Source of the DNA: TMED108 sp964386795
GTDB taxonomy: Bacteria > Fidelibacterota > Marinisomatia > Marinisomatales > TCS55
Direction: 5' to 3'
Length of the DNA: 12,893 nt
Assembly: GCA_964386795.1 (NCBI GenBank)
Contig: CAYLUE010000044.1
Location: forward strand, 1 to 12,893
Part shown: positions 1 through 7,519 of the stretch, piece by piece
How positions within the stretch are numbered: position 1 is the stretch's first letter
Layout of the letters: every line of letters begins with the position of its first letter
Made by a program: the position numbers and the translations under genes
Notes under the pieces: generated by a model
The model's database searches: none
Told to the model about the DNA's origin: nothing
What the model saw: only the letters and a program-made list of their open reading frames with translations

Positions 1-62
1 TTGTTTTTTGCATCGATTGTTTTACTATTTTTAATCTCTTTCATATATTGGCCTATATTAAG

Positions 63-947
63 ATGAAGATATTGATTGCAATAAGCAGTAAGGAATTTTC
101 CTCCCCCACATTGAATGTAGGAATGAGAGTCGCAAAGGCATTTAGCGCTAAGACTACTATCGTAGATGTAGGTGGGAAAATAAACCAATTTGGTTTAAAA
201 GAGGTTGGCATAGCTCAAGAAAGAATGGAGTCGTGGGATATTGATAGGCCTGGCGTTGATGTACTTGAGTGGGCCTTTGATTTTTTAGCTGAAAATAATT
301 TTATTGAAAAAAATGAAATTGAAGCAGGGTTTCCAAAGAACACTTTAATTGAGAGAGGCGGAAGACGTTCGGAGGTATTTCTTAAAGGCACTGTATGCGA
401 TGATGTAAACCTCATTCTAAGAAATGGCGAAATTATTGAAGAATTAATTAATGAAGTTCAAAGCGAAGGTTATGACGTTACTATCATCGGAAAGAGTAAA
501 AAATCTAAAAAAGATTATGAACTTACCCAGTATATAGATAGCTCAATATTTATTGTAAATAATTACGATCCAAATCAAAACTATAAAGTATTGTTAGCGG
601 TTGATGATTCACCCGGAACTAAAAAAGCTGTAAAATATAGCGTAAGAATTGCTCAGGCGTTTAATATTGGAATTGAGGTCGTCACTGTTAGTAAGACTGA
701 TGAATTTAGAGAAGATTATAAGAACGCCTCACAATGGGCCACAAAATTTTTACGTCGAAATAAAATTGACTATCACAAGTCCTTTGAAGTTGGAAATCCG
801 GTAGAAATCATTTCTAATAAAGCAGGAAAAAATCATATTGTTGTGATGGGGTCATCTTCAAGCAACCCGCTTAAAACTTTTTTTGCAGGAAGTAAACCAT
901 TAACGGTTTTAAAAAATTCTCAATGCCCAATTTTAATTGTGAAATGA
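63..947 (+). CDS. Tandem-domain universal stress protein (UspA family)
   Basis: This is a cytoplasmic stress protein of the UspA superfamily, 294 aa from the chosen start, with two tandem Usp folds. The N-terminal half is divergent. The C-terminal half (about residues 174-294) is canonical: it opens with a beta-strand, KVLLAVDDSP, and ends with the nucleotide-binding loop GSSSSNPLKTFFAGS (about 263-277) and a CPILIVK strand. The loop follows the ATP-binding pattern G-2X-G-9X-G-S except that the second Gly is Ser, so ATP binding is plausible but unproven. An in-frame TTG at 48 would add five residues; I prefer ATG 63 because MKILIAIS is the typical first strand of the family. No clear Shine-Dalgarno is visible. 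The gene ends 21 nt before the glutamate-synthase-like gene, so the two may be cotranscribed. The family is certain; the process it serves is not. Confidence 0.88.
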   Translation: MKILIAISSKEFSSPTLNVGMRVAKAFSAKTTIVDVGGKINQFGLKEVGIAQERMESWDIDRPGVDVLEWAFDFLAENNFIEKNEIEAGFPKNTLIERGGRRSEVFLKGTVCDDVNLILRNGEIIEELINEVQSEGYDVTIIGKSKKSKKDYELTQYIDSSIFIVNNYDPNQNYKVLLAVDDSPGTKKAVKYSVRIAQAFNIGIEVVTVSKTDEFREDYKNASQWATKFLRRNKIDYHKSFEVGNPVEIISNKAGKNHIVVMGSSSSNPLKTFFAGSKPLTVLKNSQCPILIVK

Positions 948-968
948 ATTGATTAAGGAAAAAAATAC

Positions 969-2546
969 ATGCTTCAAGATATAGGATTAACAGTATTAAC
1001 CGTGCTTGTCTTAGCTATGGTCTCAATTCCGCCATTGCTTTTTCTAGTATGGTACTTTTATGATAAAAGACAAACCCAGCACTCAGTTCTAAGAAATTTC
1101 CCTATTTTAGGTCGAGTAAGATATTTCCTAGAGATGCTCGGACCCGAGCTTAGGCAGTATATGTTTGACTCTGACTATGAAGGCAAGCCATTTAGTAGAT
1201 CTGACTTTTCAAATATTGTAGTCCAAGGGAAATACCTTAAAACCGTTATTGCATTTGGATCCAAAAGAGATTTTGATAAGCCAGGTTTATATATTCGAAA
1301 TTCGATGTTCCCTAAGCAAAAAGAAGAGATGAAGGTAATGCTATCGCCAAAAATCAAAACAAAAAGATATGTTGGCACCGAAGGTCTTTTCTCAAGAAAA
1401 GAACATCTTGAAGACGTAGAGGTTTCGCCATGGACGCTTCCAAAGGAATCATCAGTCGTTATTGGGAAGAATTGTAAGAACCCATGGGTTGTATCCGGTC
1501 CAGTCGGTATGAGCGCAATGAGTTATGGAGCATTAGGGGAAAATGCCATTAGCGCTATTAGTTATGGCCTTGGAGCAGCGACAGGATCCTGGGTTCATAC
1601 TGGCGAAGGTGGACTTGCTCCATATCATACGATTGGTGAGGGAGATGTAATCATGCAGATTGGTTCTGGAATTTTTGGAGTAAGAAATGAAGATGGAACG
1701 TTTAGTTGGGAAAAATTTAAAGAAAAAGCATCAAATCCTCATTTACGTTGTTTTGAGATAAAACTGGCTCAAGGAGCAAAAATCAGAGGTGGACATGTTG
1801 AAGGAAGTAAGATTAATGAAGAAATTGCAGAGATAAGAGGTGTTACCCCATGGAAAACAGTTGACTCTCCAAATCGACATAATCAATTCCACGATTTAAA
1901 TTCATTATTTGATTTTATAGATGAATTGAGAAATGTTGGAGGAAAGCCAGTAGGAATAAAGATTGTAATGGGTGGACCAGACAGTGCGGATGATTTTGCA
2001 AAGTTAATGCAGGAAACCGGTCGAGGACCTGATTTTGTTACTGTTGATGGAAGCGAAGGAGGTTCAGGCGCAACTTATCAAGAAATGGCTGACTCAATGG
2101 GTCTTCCTATTAGTTCAGCATTAATTTATTGCGATGATGCATTACGGAAATATGGTGTTAGGGATCGGGTAAAGATTTTTGCTAGTGGAAAATTATTTAG
2201 TCCTGATAAAATTGCAATAGCATTAGCATCGGGGGCTGATCTTGTTAATATTGCCAGAGGGATGATGATCTCAGTAGGTTGTATTGGGGCGATGAAATGC
2301 CATACAAACACATGCCCAGTTGGCGTTGCAACAACTGATCCCGGTCATCAAAAAGCTTTAGTTGTCGATGAAAAGAAATGGCGTGTTTTAAATTATGTAA
2401 TTACTCTTCGAAATGGCCTGCATACACTAGCAGCTGCTTCTGGGATTGATTCGTATACTAAATTTGAGCGAAAGCATGTTGTGTATAGAGATCAATATGG
2501 CAAGGTAACCGCTTTAGATGATCTTTTCCCGTATCCAAATAATTAA
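969..2546 (+). CDS. Membrane-anchored FMN-binding glutamate synthase-like protein (YerD type)
   Basis: The 525-aa product matches the FMN/Fe-S synthase domain of glutamate synthase, preceded by one membrane helix (about residues 8-30). The helix is followed by DKR, which suggests a cytosolic catalytic domain. Visible family blocks are GPVGMSAMSYGALG, the stretch near RGGHVEGSKI, DFVTVDGSEGGSGAT (355-369), and GCIGAMKCHTNTCPVG. The last holds Cys438, Cys444 and Cys449 in the C-x5-C-x4-C spacing of the GOGAT 3Fe-4S cluster. The glutamine amidotransferase and central domains of full GltB are absent, so it cannot release ammonia from glutamine by itself. Length and layout fit Bacillus YerD-like proteins, whose physiological reaction is unsettled. 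AAGGA at 955-959 supports the ATG. No small GOGAT subunit gene is in the window. The domain call is firm; the substrate is unknown. Confidence 0.9.
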   Translation: MLQDIGLTVLTVLVLAMVSIPPLLFLVWYFYDKRQTQHSVLRNFPILGRVRYFLEMLGPELRQYMFDSDYEGKPFSRSDFSNIVVQGKYLKTVIAFGSKRDFDKPGLYIRNSMFPKQKEEMKVMLSPKIKTKRYVGTEGLFSRKEHLEDVEVSPWTLPKESSVVIGKNCKNPWVVSGPVGMSAMSYGALGENAISAISYGLGAATGSWVHTGEGGLAPYHTIGEGDVIMQIGSGIFGVRNEDGTFSWEKFKEKASNPHLRCFEIKLAQGAKIRGGHVEGSKINEEIAEIRGVTPWKTVDSPNRHNQFHDLNSLFDFIDELRNVGGKPVGIKIVMGGPDSADDFAKLMQETGRGPDFVTVDGSEGGSGATYQEMADSMGLPISSALIYCDDALRKYGVRDRVKIFASGKLFSPDKIAIALASGADLVNIARGMMISVGCIGAMKCHTNTCPVGVATTDPGHQKALVVDEKKWRVLNYVITLRNGLHTLAAASGIDSYTKFERKHVVYRDQYGKVTALDDLFPYPNN

Positions 2547-2547
2547 G

Positions 2548-2581
2548 CAACCGTCTTTCTTGTAGTAAAGAAAAACAGTTG
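2548..2581 (+). terminator. Probable terminator hairpin after the glutamate synthase-like gene
   Basis: Two 14-nt arms (2548-2561 and 2568-2581) pair with 12 matches and two C·A mismatches around a GTAGTA loop. The run TTAATTTAT follows. It begins one base after the stop codon of the upstream gene. The U tract is imperfect, so it may only partly terminate. Confidence 0.5.
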
Positions 2582-2619
2582 TTAATTTATAGTCATGAAT
2601 CACGCTCTCAAAAACTATG

Positions 2620-2625
2620 AAGGAG
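2620..2625 (+). promoter_or_regulatory. Strong Shine-Dalgarno for the PuuD-like gene
   Basis: AAGGAG lies 7 nt before ATG 2633. Most genes here have weak or no Shine-Dalgarno, so this one stands out and fixes the start. Confidence 0.7.
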
Positions 2626-2632
2626 TTCAGTT

Positions 2633-3412
2633 ATGGAATTAATTCACCCAATATTTAAGTGGTTGCATATTATTGCAGGAGTAATGTGGATAGGTTTATT
2701 ATACTTTTTTAATTTTATTAACGGACATTTTGCTGCCACCCTAGATGGCGACAGCAAGAAAAAAGTCGTTCCAGAGCTTATGCCAAGAGCACTGTACTGG
2801 TTCAGATGGGGCGCTGCTTGGACTTGGTTTACTGGTCTTGTTCTGCTGTTGGTTGTTTACTACCATGGAGGACTTACTTTTGATGATGGTTCCAATTGGG
2901 AAGCTCCAGCATTTATCATGATTGGATTTACTTTTTTAGCCGTTTTTTTGTATGACTATCTTTATAAAACCGGCCTTGCCTCAAATGTAAGGCTTATCAC
3001 AATTATTAGCTTTGCATTGATTGGAATAACAGTTTATTTAATGAAAGAATGGAGCGGGTTTAGCTACCGCTCTTTTAATATTCATTTAGGAGCTTTGTTT
3101 GGAACTAATATGGCATTTAATGTTTGGTTTAGGATTTGGCCTGCACAGCAAAAAATTATTTCAGCAATTAAAAATGGTGAATCACCTGAAGCTGATTTAG
3201 TAGCGTTGGCTGGTTTGCGATCAAAGCACAATACATATATGAGCGTTCCATTAATTTGGACAATGATGAATCAACATACAACAGTCCTAGCTGGAGGAAA
3301 TTTTGGCGTCACCTCTTCTACCAATTGGCTGGTTCTAATGATTGTTATTGCTCTTGGCTGGCATATAGTTTTTCAACTGTATAAAAAATCTGCCAAAATT
3401 AAAGGATTTTAG
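2633..3412 (+). CDS. PuuD-like (urate oxidase N-terminal domain) integral membrane protein, no cytochrome c domain
   Basis: This 259-aa polytopic membrane protein resembles the membrane domain of PuuD-type urate hydroxylases. Likely helices are near residues 8-28, 60-78, 92-112, 118-137, 149-169 and 231-250, with a possible further one around 203-220. The N-terminus (HPIFKWLHIIAGVMWIG) and the segments around HLGALFGTNMAFNVWFRIWP and RSKHNTYMSVP are the recognisable family blocks. Several histidines (5, 12, 32, 151, 199, 215, 244) could bind heme or metal; which ones do is not determinable here. Classic PuuD continues into a C-terminal cytochrome c with a CxxCH motif. This protein stops before that domain and has no CxxCH. 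No purine catabolism gene is in the window, so urate as substrate is doubtful. The gene sits alone between two terminators. I am fairly sure of the family and unsure of the function. Confidence 0.7.
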   Translation: MELIHPIFKWLHIIAGVMWIGLLYFFNFINGHFAATLDGDSKKKVVPELMPRALYWFRWGAAWTWFTGLVLLLVVYYHGGLTFDDGSNWEAPAFIMIGFTFLAVFLYDYLYKTGLASNVRLITIISFALIGITVYLMKEWSGFSYRSFNIHLGALFGTNMAFNVWFRIWPAQQKIISAIKNGESPEADLVALAGLRSKHNTYMSVPLIWTMMNQHTTVLAGGNFGVTSSTNWLVLMIVIALGWHIVFQLYKKSAKIKGF

Positions 3413-3420
3413 ATATCAAA

Positions 3421-3454
3421 TAATAAAGGGCCTTTAGCTATAGGCCCTTTATTA
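3421..3454. terminator. Bidirectional intrinsic terminator between convergent genes
   Basis: A perfect 12-bp inverted repeat, TAATAAAGGGCC (3421-3432) with GGCCCTTTATTA (3443-3454), encloses a 10-nt loop. The A/T-rich outer arms provide a U-rich end in either direction. It lies in the 69-nt space between the PuuD-like stop and the stop of the oppositely oriented peroxiredoxin gene, so it can serve both. Confidence 0.85.
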
Positions 3455-3481
3455 TAAAACTTAACTGTTCTTTTCAATGAT

Positions 3482-3952
3482 TCAATTAAGGTTTTTAATC
3501 GTTTCCTCGATTTCTTCGTAATTTGGTTCTACTCCAGGGTTTTCAGCGACCCATCGGTATTTTATTACTCCTTCTGAATCAATAATAACCACGGCTCTAT
3601 TTGCAGAGACATAGCCCTCGAGTCCACCTAGGCCTTCAAAAGTAACGTCATACATTTTTACAACCTCACGATGCAAATCAGATAGTAGTTCAAAATCCAA
3701 ATTATACTTTTTAGCAAATTCAGCATTTGCCCATGGAGAGTCAACGCTAATACCAATTACCCTTGCTCCAGACGCATTGAATGATTCCATATTTTCTTGT
3801 AATGTGCACATTTCTGTATCGCAGACGCCTGTAAATGCTCCAGGATAAAAGGCAAGAATAACCGTTTCTCCAGAAAAACCAGATAGAGAAACCTTTTCTT
3901 TATTAGTATTATATAATTCAAAGTGTGGAGCTTGTTCATTTATTTGTGACAT
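3482..3952 (-). CDS. Peroxiredoxin (PrxQ/BCP- or AhpE-like thiol peroxidase)
   Basis: This 156-aa cytosolic thiol peroxidase would reduce hydrogen peroxide or organic hydroperoxides. The active-site motif P-G-A-F-T-G-V-C places Pro37, Thr41 and peroxidatic Cys44 in the family arrangement, and Arg119 (in SANRAVVIID) is the expected catalytic Arg. A second cysteine, Cys49, lies five residues after Cys44, the position of the resolving Cys in many PrxQ/BCP proteins, so an atypical 2-Cys mechanism with thioredoxin is likely. The PGAFTGVC wording also resembles AhpE-type enzymes, so the subfamily is left open. No signal peptide is seen. The start codon is two bases from the assembly gap, so the ribosome-binding site and promoter are missing. 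The length is complete for the family. Confidence 0.92.
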   Translation of the reverse strand: MSQINEQAPHFELYNTNKEKVSLSGFSGETVILAFYPGAFTGVCDTEMCTLQENMESFNASGARVIGISVDSPWANAEFAKKYNLDFELLSDLHREVVKMYDVTFEGLGGLEGYVSANRAVVIIDSEGVIKYRWVAENPGVEPNYEEIEETIKNLN

Positions 3953-3954
3953 AA

Positions 3955-4054
3955 NNNNNNNNNNNNNNNNNNNNNNNNNNNNNNNNNNNNNNNNNNNNNN
4001 NNNNNNNNNNNNNNNNNNNNNNNNNNNNNNNNNNNNNNNNNNNNNNNNNNNNNN
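3955..4054. other. Assembly gap of exactly 100 N
   Basis: One hundred consecutive N lie between the peroxiredoxin start and the katG leader. A round 100 is a common placeholder for a gap of unknown size, so real distance, and possibly whole genes, may be missing. Adjacency of the two flanks relies on scaffolding only. Confidence 0.97.
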
Positions 4055-4182
4055 TAAAATTCAAAAAATATTTCAACTATTACAAATGAAAATCGTAATA
4101 TTGTATTAATAAAAGTCTAATTATTTAACCGAATTGTCAAAAAATTTATATTTAAAAATCGGTGAATACAAAATACAATAAA

Positions 4183-4188
4183 GAAGGA
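4183..4188 (+). promoter_or_regulatory. Shine-Dalgarno of katG
   Basis: GAAGGA lies 11 nt before ATG 4200. The visible leader (4055-4199) is very AT-rich. I see no convincing PerR, OxyR or Fur operator or well-spaced promoter in it, and upstream regulatory DNA may be lost in the gap. Confidence 0.6.
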
Positions 4189-4199
4189 TAAAGAAAAAT

Positions 4200-6329
4200 A
4201 TGGAACAAGAAAGTAAATGTCCAGTAGCGCACGGCTCTGAAAGCCAACACACTGATGGCGCAATGTCAAATTCTCAATGGTGGCCTGGCAACCTTAATCT
4301 AGATATGCTTCATCAGCATGATAGAAAATCTGACCCAATGGATGAAGGATTTGATTATAAAAAAGAGTTTGAATCACTCGATTTCGATGCCTTAAAAAAA
4401 GATTTAAATGAAGTTATGACTAATTCGCAAGATTGGTGGCCAGCAGATTATGGGCACTATGGTCCTTTATTTGTTCGAATGACGTGGCATGCTGCTGGAA
4501 CCTATAGAAATATGGATGGTCGCGGTGGCGGTAACACTGGAAATCAGCGCTTTGCCCCATTGAATAGTTGGCCTGATAATGGAAATTTAGATAAAGCCCG
4601 TAGATTATTATGGCCGGTTAAACAAAAATATGGCAAAAAAATTAGTTGGGCAGATTTATTAATTTTAGCTGGTAACGTTGCTATAGAATCTATGGGTGGA
4701 AAAACATTTGGATTTGGTGGAGGTAGAGAAGATATATGGGCGCCAGAAAAAGACATTTTCTGGGGAAAAGAAAATGAATGGTTAGCAAATAATAGATATA
4801 CTGGCGATCGTCAATTAGATCAGCCATTAGCTGCCGTTCAAATGGGCCTAATATATGTTAACCCTCAAGGACCAGATGGAAATCCGGATCCGCTTGCAAG
4901 CGCCAAAGATATTAGAGAAACATTCAAAAGAATGAATATGAATGACTATGAAACAGTGGCGTTAACTGCGGGCGGTCATACCTTTGGCAAGGCACATGGT
5001 GCAGCAGCCGAAGAAAATGTTGAAATAGAGCCTGAAGGAGCTCCAATGGAGCAGATGGGTTTTGGTTGGAAAAATAAATACGGAACTGGAATGGGTCATG
5101 ATGCTATTACAAGTGGAATAGAAGGCGCATGGACTCCAAATCCTATTCAATGGGATAATGGGTATTTTGATATGTTATTTGGTTACGAGTGGGAGTTGAA
5201 AAAAAGCCCTGCTGGAGCACATCAATGGCATCCAGTAAACCCTAAGGATGAAGACCTCGCTCCGGATGCTGAAGATTCATCTGTGCGCGTAAATACAATT
5301 ATGACAACTGCAGATATGGCAATGAGAGAAGACCCTGATTATTGCAAAATTTCAAAACATTTTCATGAGAATCCTGATGAATTTTCTGATGCATTTGCAA
5401 GGGCGTGGTTTAAATTATTACATAGAGATATGGGTCCAAAGAACCGGTATTTAGGACCTGAAGTTCCTGCGGAGGATTTAATATGGCAAGACCCTGTCCC
5501 TGCTGGCAATACTGATTACAATGTAGATGAAGTAAAACAACGTATTAGTGATAGTGATTTAACTATTCAGGAGATGGTGGAAACAGCATGGGCTAGCGCT
5601 TCAACGTTTAGAGGTTCTGATCTTCGTGGTGGGGCAAACGGAGCCAGAATTCGTCTAGCACCACAGAAAGATTGGAAAGCGAATAAGCCTGAGCAGTTAT
5701 CTCGCGTATTAAATGTCCTGGAACCTATTGCAAAAGAAACGGGTGCTTCAGTTGCGGATGTAATTGTGCTTGCTGGAAATGTTGGTGTTGAGAAAGCATC
5801 AGGCACTAGTGTTCCTTTCACTCCAGGTAGAGGTGATGCAACCAATGAGCAAACCGATGCTGAATCGTTTGAAACGTTAGAGCCCTATTCAGATGGTTTT
5901 CGCAATTATCATAATGATGATTTCAGCGTAAATGCTGAGAATATGTTATTAGATAAATCGCAGCTACTAGGTCTTACTGCCCCTGAGATGACAGTCTTGG
6001 TTGGAGGAATGCGCTCACTTGGAATTAGCGCAGATGGGCACGGGCTATTTTCTCAAAATTCAGATAAACTTTCCAATGAATTTTTTGTACATCTTTTGGA
6101 TATGAAAGTTGAATGGAAACCAACAGGAAAGAATAGCTACGAAGCAACTGATCGCATGAGTGGCGAAAAAGTGAGAACTGCTACCAGAGCTGATCTTGTA
6201 TTTGGATCAAATTCGCAATTGCGTGCTTTGGCGGAAGTCTATGCTTCTAGTGACTCTGATGAAAAATTTACCAATGATTTTGTTAAGGCATGGACTAAGG
6301 TCATGAATAATGATCGTTTTGATCATTAA
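4200..6329 (+). CDS. katG: Catalase-peroxidase KatG
   Basis: This 709-aa bifunctional heme enzyme decomposes hydrogen peroxide (catalase) and oxidises small donors (peroxidase). Length and two-domain layout are normal. The N-terminal heme domain has the distal triad Arg93-Trp96-His97 in VRMTWHAAGTYR and proximal His260 in GGHTFGKAHG, with Trp311 behind it. The Met-Tyr-Trp cross-link that gives KatG its catalase activity is predicted from Trp96, Tyr219 (GLIYVNPQGP) and Met245 (FKRMNMND). The channel Asp126 (SWPDN) and the mobile Arg409 (LLHRDMGP) are also present. The C-terminal half is the degenerate, non-heme repeat. No signal peptide is seen, so it is cytosolic. The flavodoxin gene follows after 99 nt. 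All key residues are intact, so I expect an active enzyme. Confidence 0.98.
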   Translation: MEQESKCPVAHGSESQHTDGAMSNSQWWPGNLNLDMLHQHDRKSDPMDEGFDYKKEFESLDFDALKKDLNEVMTNSQDWWPADYGHYGPLFVRMTWHAAGTYRNMDGRGGGNTGNQRFAPLNSWPDNGNLDKARRLLWPVKQKYGKKISWADLLILAGNVAIESMGGKTFGFGGGREDIWAPEKDIFWGKENEWLANNRYTGDRQLDQPLAAVQMGLIYVNPQGPDGNPDPLASAKDIRETFKRMNMNDYETVALTAGGHTFGKAHGAAAEENVEIEPEGAPMEQMGFGWKNKYGTGMGHDAITSGIEGAWTPNPIQWDNGYFDMLFGYEWELKKSPAGAHQWHPVNPKDEDLAPDAEDSSVRVNTIMTTADMAMREDPDYCKISKHFHENPDEFSDAFARAWFKLLHRDMGPKNRYLGPEVPAEDLIWQDPVPAGNTDYNVDEVKQRISDSDLTIQEMVETAWASASTFRGSDLRGGANGARIRLAPQKDWKANKPEQLSRVLNVLEPIAKETGASVADVIVLAGNVGVEKASGTSVPFTPGRGDATNEQTDAESFETLEPYSDGFRNYHNDDFSVNAENMLLDKSQLLGLTAPEMTVLVGGMRSLGISADGHGLFSQNSDKLSNEFFVHLLDMKVEWKPTGKNSYEATDRMSGEKVRTATRADLVFGSNSQLRALAEVYASSDSDEKFTNDFVKAWTKVMNNDRFDH

Positions 6330-6368
6330 GTTTCTTTAAACTTTTAGAAAAAATAATTTATTGCGATA

Positions 6369-6398
6369 TTGAGACTTAGTATCATTAATTTCTATTAT
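6369..6398 (+). promoter_or_regulatory. Possible sigma70-like promoter for the flavodoxin gene
   Basis: TTGAGA (6369-6374) and TATTAT (6393-6398) are separated by 18 nt and end 30 nt before the flavodoxin start. In such AT-rich DNA a match like this can arise by chance. Confidence 0.3.
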
Positions 6399-6416
6399 CT
6401 CAAATAAATAAAAAAT

Positions 6417-6422
6417 AAGGAG
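6417..6422 (+). promoter_or_regulatory. Shine-Dalgarno that fixes the GTG start of flavodoxin
   Basis: AAGGAG ends 6 nt before GTG 6429. Since GTG is followed directly by the first flavodoxin strand (EKIGMFWGSTTGN), this site settles the start. Confidence 0.75.
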
Positions 6423-6428
6423 TTATTT

Positions 6429-6941
6429 GTGGAAAAGATTGGAATGTTCTGGGGAAGTACCACCGGGAATCAAGAAGAAGCAGCTAAGTTTTTAAGTGAT
6501 TATATGGTGTCTGAGGGTTTTGAGATTGATTCGTACGATATCAAATCAACCGATCCATCTAAAATGTTAGAATACAAGCAACTTATAATTGGCTGTCCTA
6601 CTTGGAATGTTGGTGAACTCCAAGAAGATTGGGAAAAAGTGTTTGAAGCTTATAAAAAATTAGACTTTAATGGCATAACAGCGGCATTTTTTGGTTGCGG
6701 AGATCAAGTGGGCTATAGCGATAACTTTCTAGATGCCATTGGTTTTTTAGCAAAGCCATTTATGGAAAAAGGGGGAAATCTAATTGGTAAATGGTCAACC
6801 GAAGGATATGAATTTGATGAATCTGAAGCACTAGATGGTGATGAATTTCTAGGGCTCGGACTTGATAATGATAACCAAGAAGATGAAACCGAAGAAAGAT
6901 TAATTATTTGGGCTGAGTTAATCAGGGACGATTTTAAATAA
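6429..6941 (+). CDS. Long-chain flavodoxin (IsiB/FldA-like)
   Basis: This 170-aa soluble FMN electron carrier can stand in for ferredoxin. The phosphate-binding loop is GSTTGNQ (residues 9-15), with Gln replacing the usual final Thr. The FMN-stacking Trp59 is in IIGCPTWNVGELQEDW, and Tyr96 is in GCGDQVGYSDNF. The later blocks STEGYEFDES and GLGLDNDNQ complete the long-chain type and read very like cyanobacterial iron-stress flavodoxin IsiB. Flavodoxins of this class are typically induced by iron limitation or oxidative stress, when Fe-S ferredoxins fail. Placement 99 nt after katG fits such a role, but I could not identify a Fur or OxyR site. The start is GTG with a strong Shine-Dalgarno. The electron donor and acceptor cannot be told from this window. 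Confidence 0.95.
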   Translation: MEKIGMFWGSTTGNQEEAAKFLSDYMVSEGFEIDSYDIKSTDPSKMLEYKQLIIGCPTWNVGELQEDWEKVFEAYKKLDFNGITAAFFGCGDQVGYSDNFLDAIGFLAKPFMEKGGNLIGKWSTEGYEFDESEALDGDEFLGLGLDNDNQEDETEERLIIWAELIRDDFK

Positions 6942-7085
6942 ACCCTACTATCTTTTTTCATTTATCAATTTAATTTTGAATTACTAGTACCATTTTATTG
7001 CCGAAAACGTTTGCTTTCTTAAACCCTGTAATTTTTGTAAATTTACCCTTCGAGGTAATCCCAATTATTAATAGGATAGTTATAT

Positions 7086-7517
7086 ATGTCTAAATGGACA
7101 AAAGAGCAATTCGTAGAAGATATGCGCAATAAATGTTCCCGTGAAATAGCAAAAATCGGAGAAAAAATTATTGAGTTTTCTGATACCCATGCCACTGAAG
7201 TAACATGGGGCAGAGGTGATGATCATGGTACATTTACATTCCGATCTGATTCTGATGTAGGAATATTGCCATTATTTCATATGACATCTTCAGGTCAAAT
7301 GAATTTTCAAATAAATTTTTTGCGAGAAAAAGAATTGCCAAAACAAGTCATGAGAGATTTAGTGGTTAAAATGGAGGCAAATTTCTTAAGAGATTATGAT
7401 AATGAATCATATCCTGTAGATGGATACGAAGAGATGGAATATCTTTTTCATACCTACTCACAAGTTGACAAATTTCTCAGCGCCATTGAGGGTTGTGTCT
7501 ATAGACTAAAACAGTAA
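7086..7517 (+). CDS. Uncharacterised 143-aa protein with WGRG motif
   Basis: The product is soluble and acidic-to-neutral, with no signal peptide or membrane helix. I do not assign it a named family. It has an N-terminal helical segment (about 1-35), then VTWGRGDDHGTFTF (about 39-52) and a beta-rich stretch with LPLFHM and MNFQINFL. A C-terminal helical part ends in VDKFLSAIEGCVYRL. This order (helix, WGxGxxxGxF, strand pairs, helix) recalls a small domain I have seen in uncharacterised bacterial proteins, sometimes fused to nuclease-like domains, but I cannot name it with confidence. The start is ATG with AGGAT about 10 nt upstream. Its stop is two bases before the VKOR TTG, suggesting a shared transcript and translational coupling. 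The 144-nt space before it (6942-7085) holds no recognised gene. Confidence 0.75.
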   Translation: MSKWTKEQFVEDMRNKCSREIAKIGEKIIEFSDTHATEVTWGRGDDHGTFTFRSDSDVGILPLFHMTSSGQMNFQINFLREKELPKQVMRDLVVKMEANFLRDYDNESYPVDGYEEMEYLFHTYSQVDKFLSAIEGCVYRLKQ

Positions 7518-7519
7518 TA

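Noticed and set aside
48..62. TTG start adding five residues to the universal stress protein
   Set aside because: The family typically begins with the MKILIAI strand at ATG 63, and neither site has a Shine-Dalgarno to favour TTG.
4081..4105. TACAA...TTGTA dyad in the katG leader as a PerR/Fur-type operator
   Set aside because: Half-sites are 15 nt apart and do not match the known PerR or Fur consensus; the AT-rich leader gives many such dyads.
5567..5845. 92-codon open frame on the minus strand
   Set aside because: It is a shadow within katG, has no ribosome-binding site and no family resemblance.
6331..6350. TTTCT...AGAAA inverted repeat after katG as a terminator
   Set aside because: The arms are five A/T-rich pairs around a long loop; too weak to call.
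7043..7058. Small inverted repeat TTACC...GGTAA upstream of the 143-aa gene
   Set aside because: The stem is only 5 bp with a 6-nt loop and no partner signal; expected by chance in this composition.
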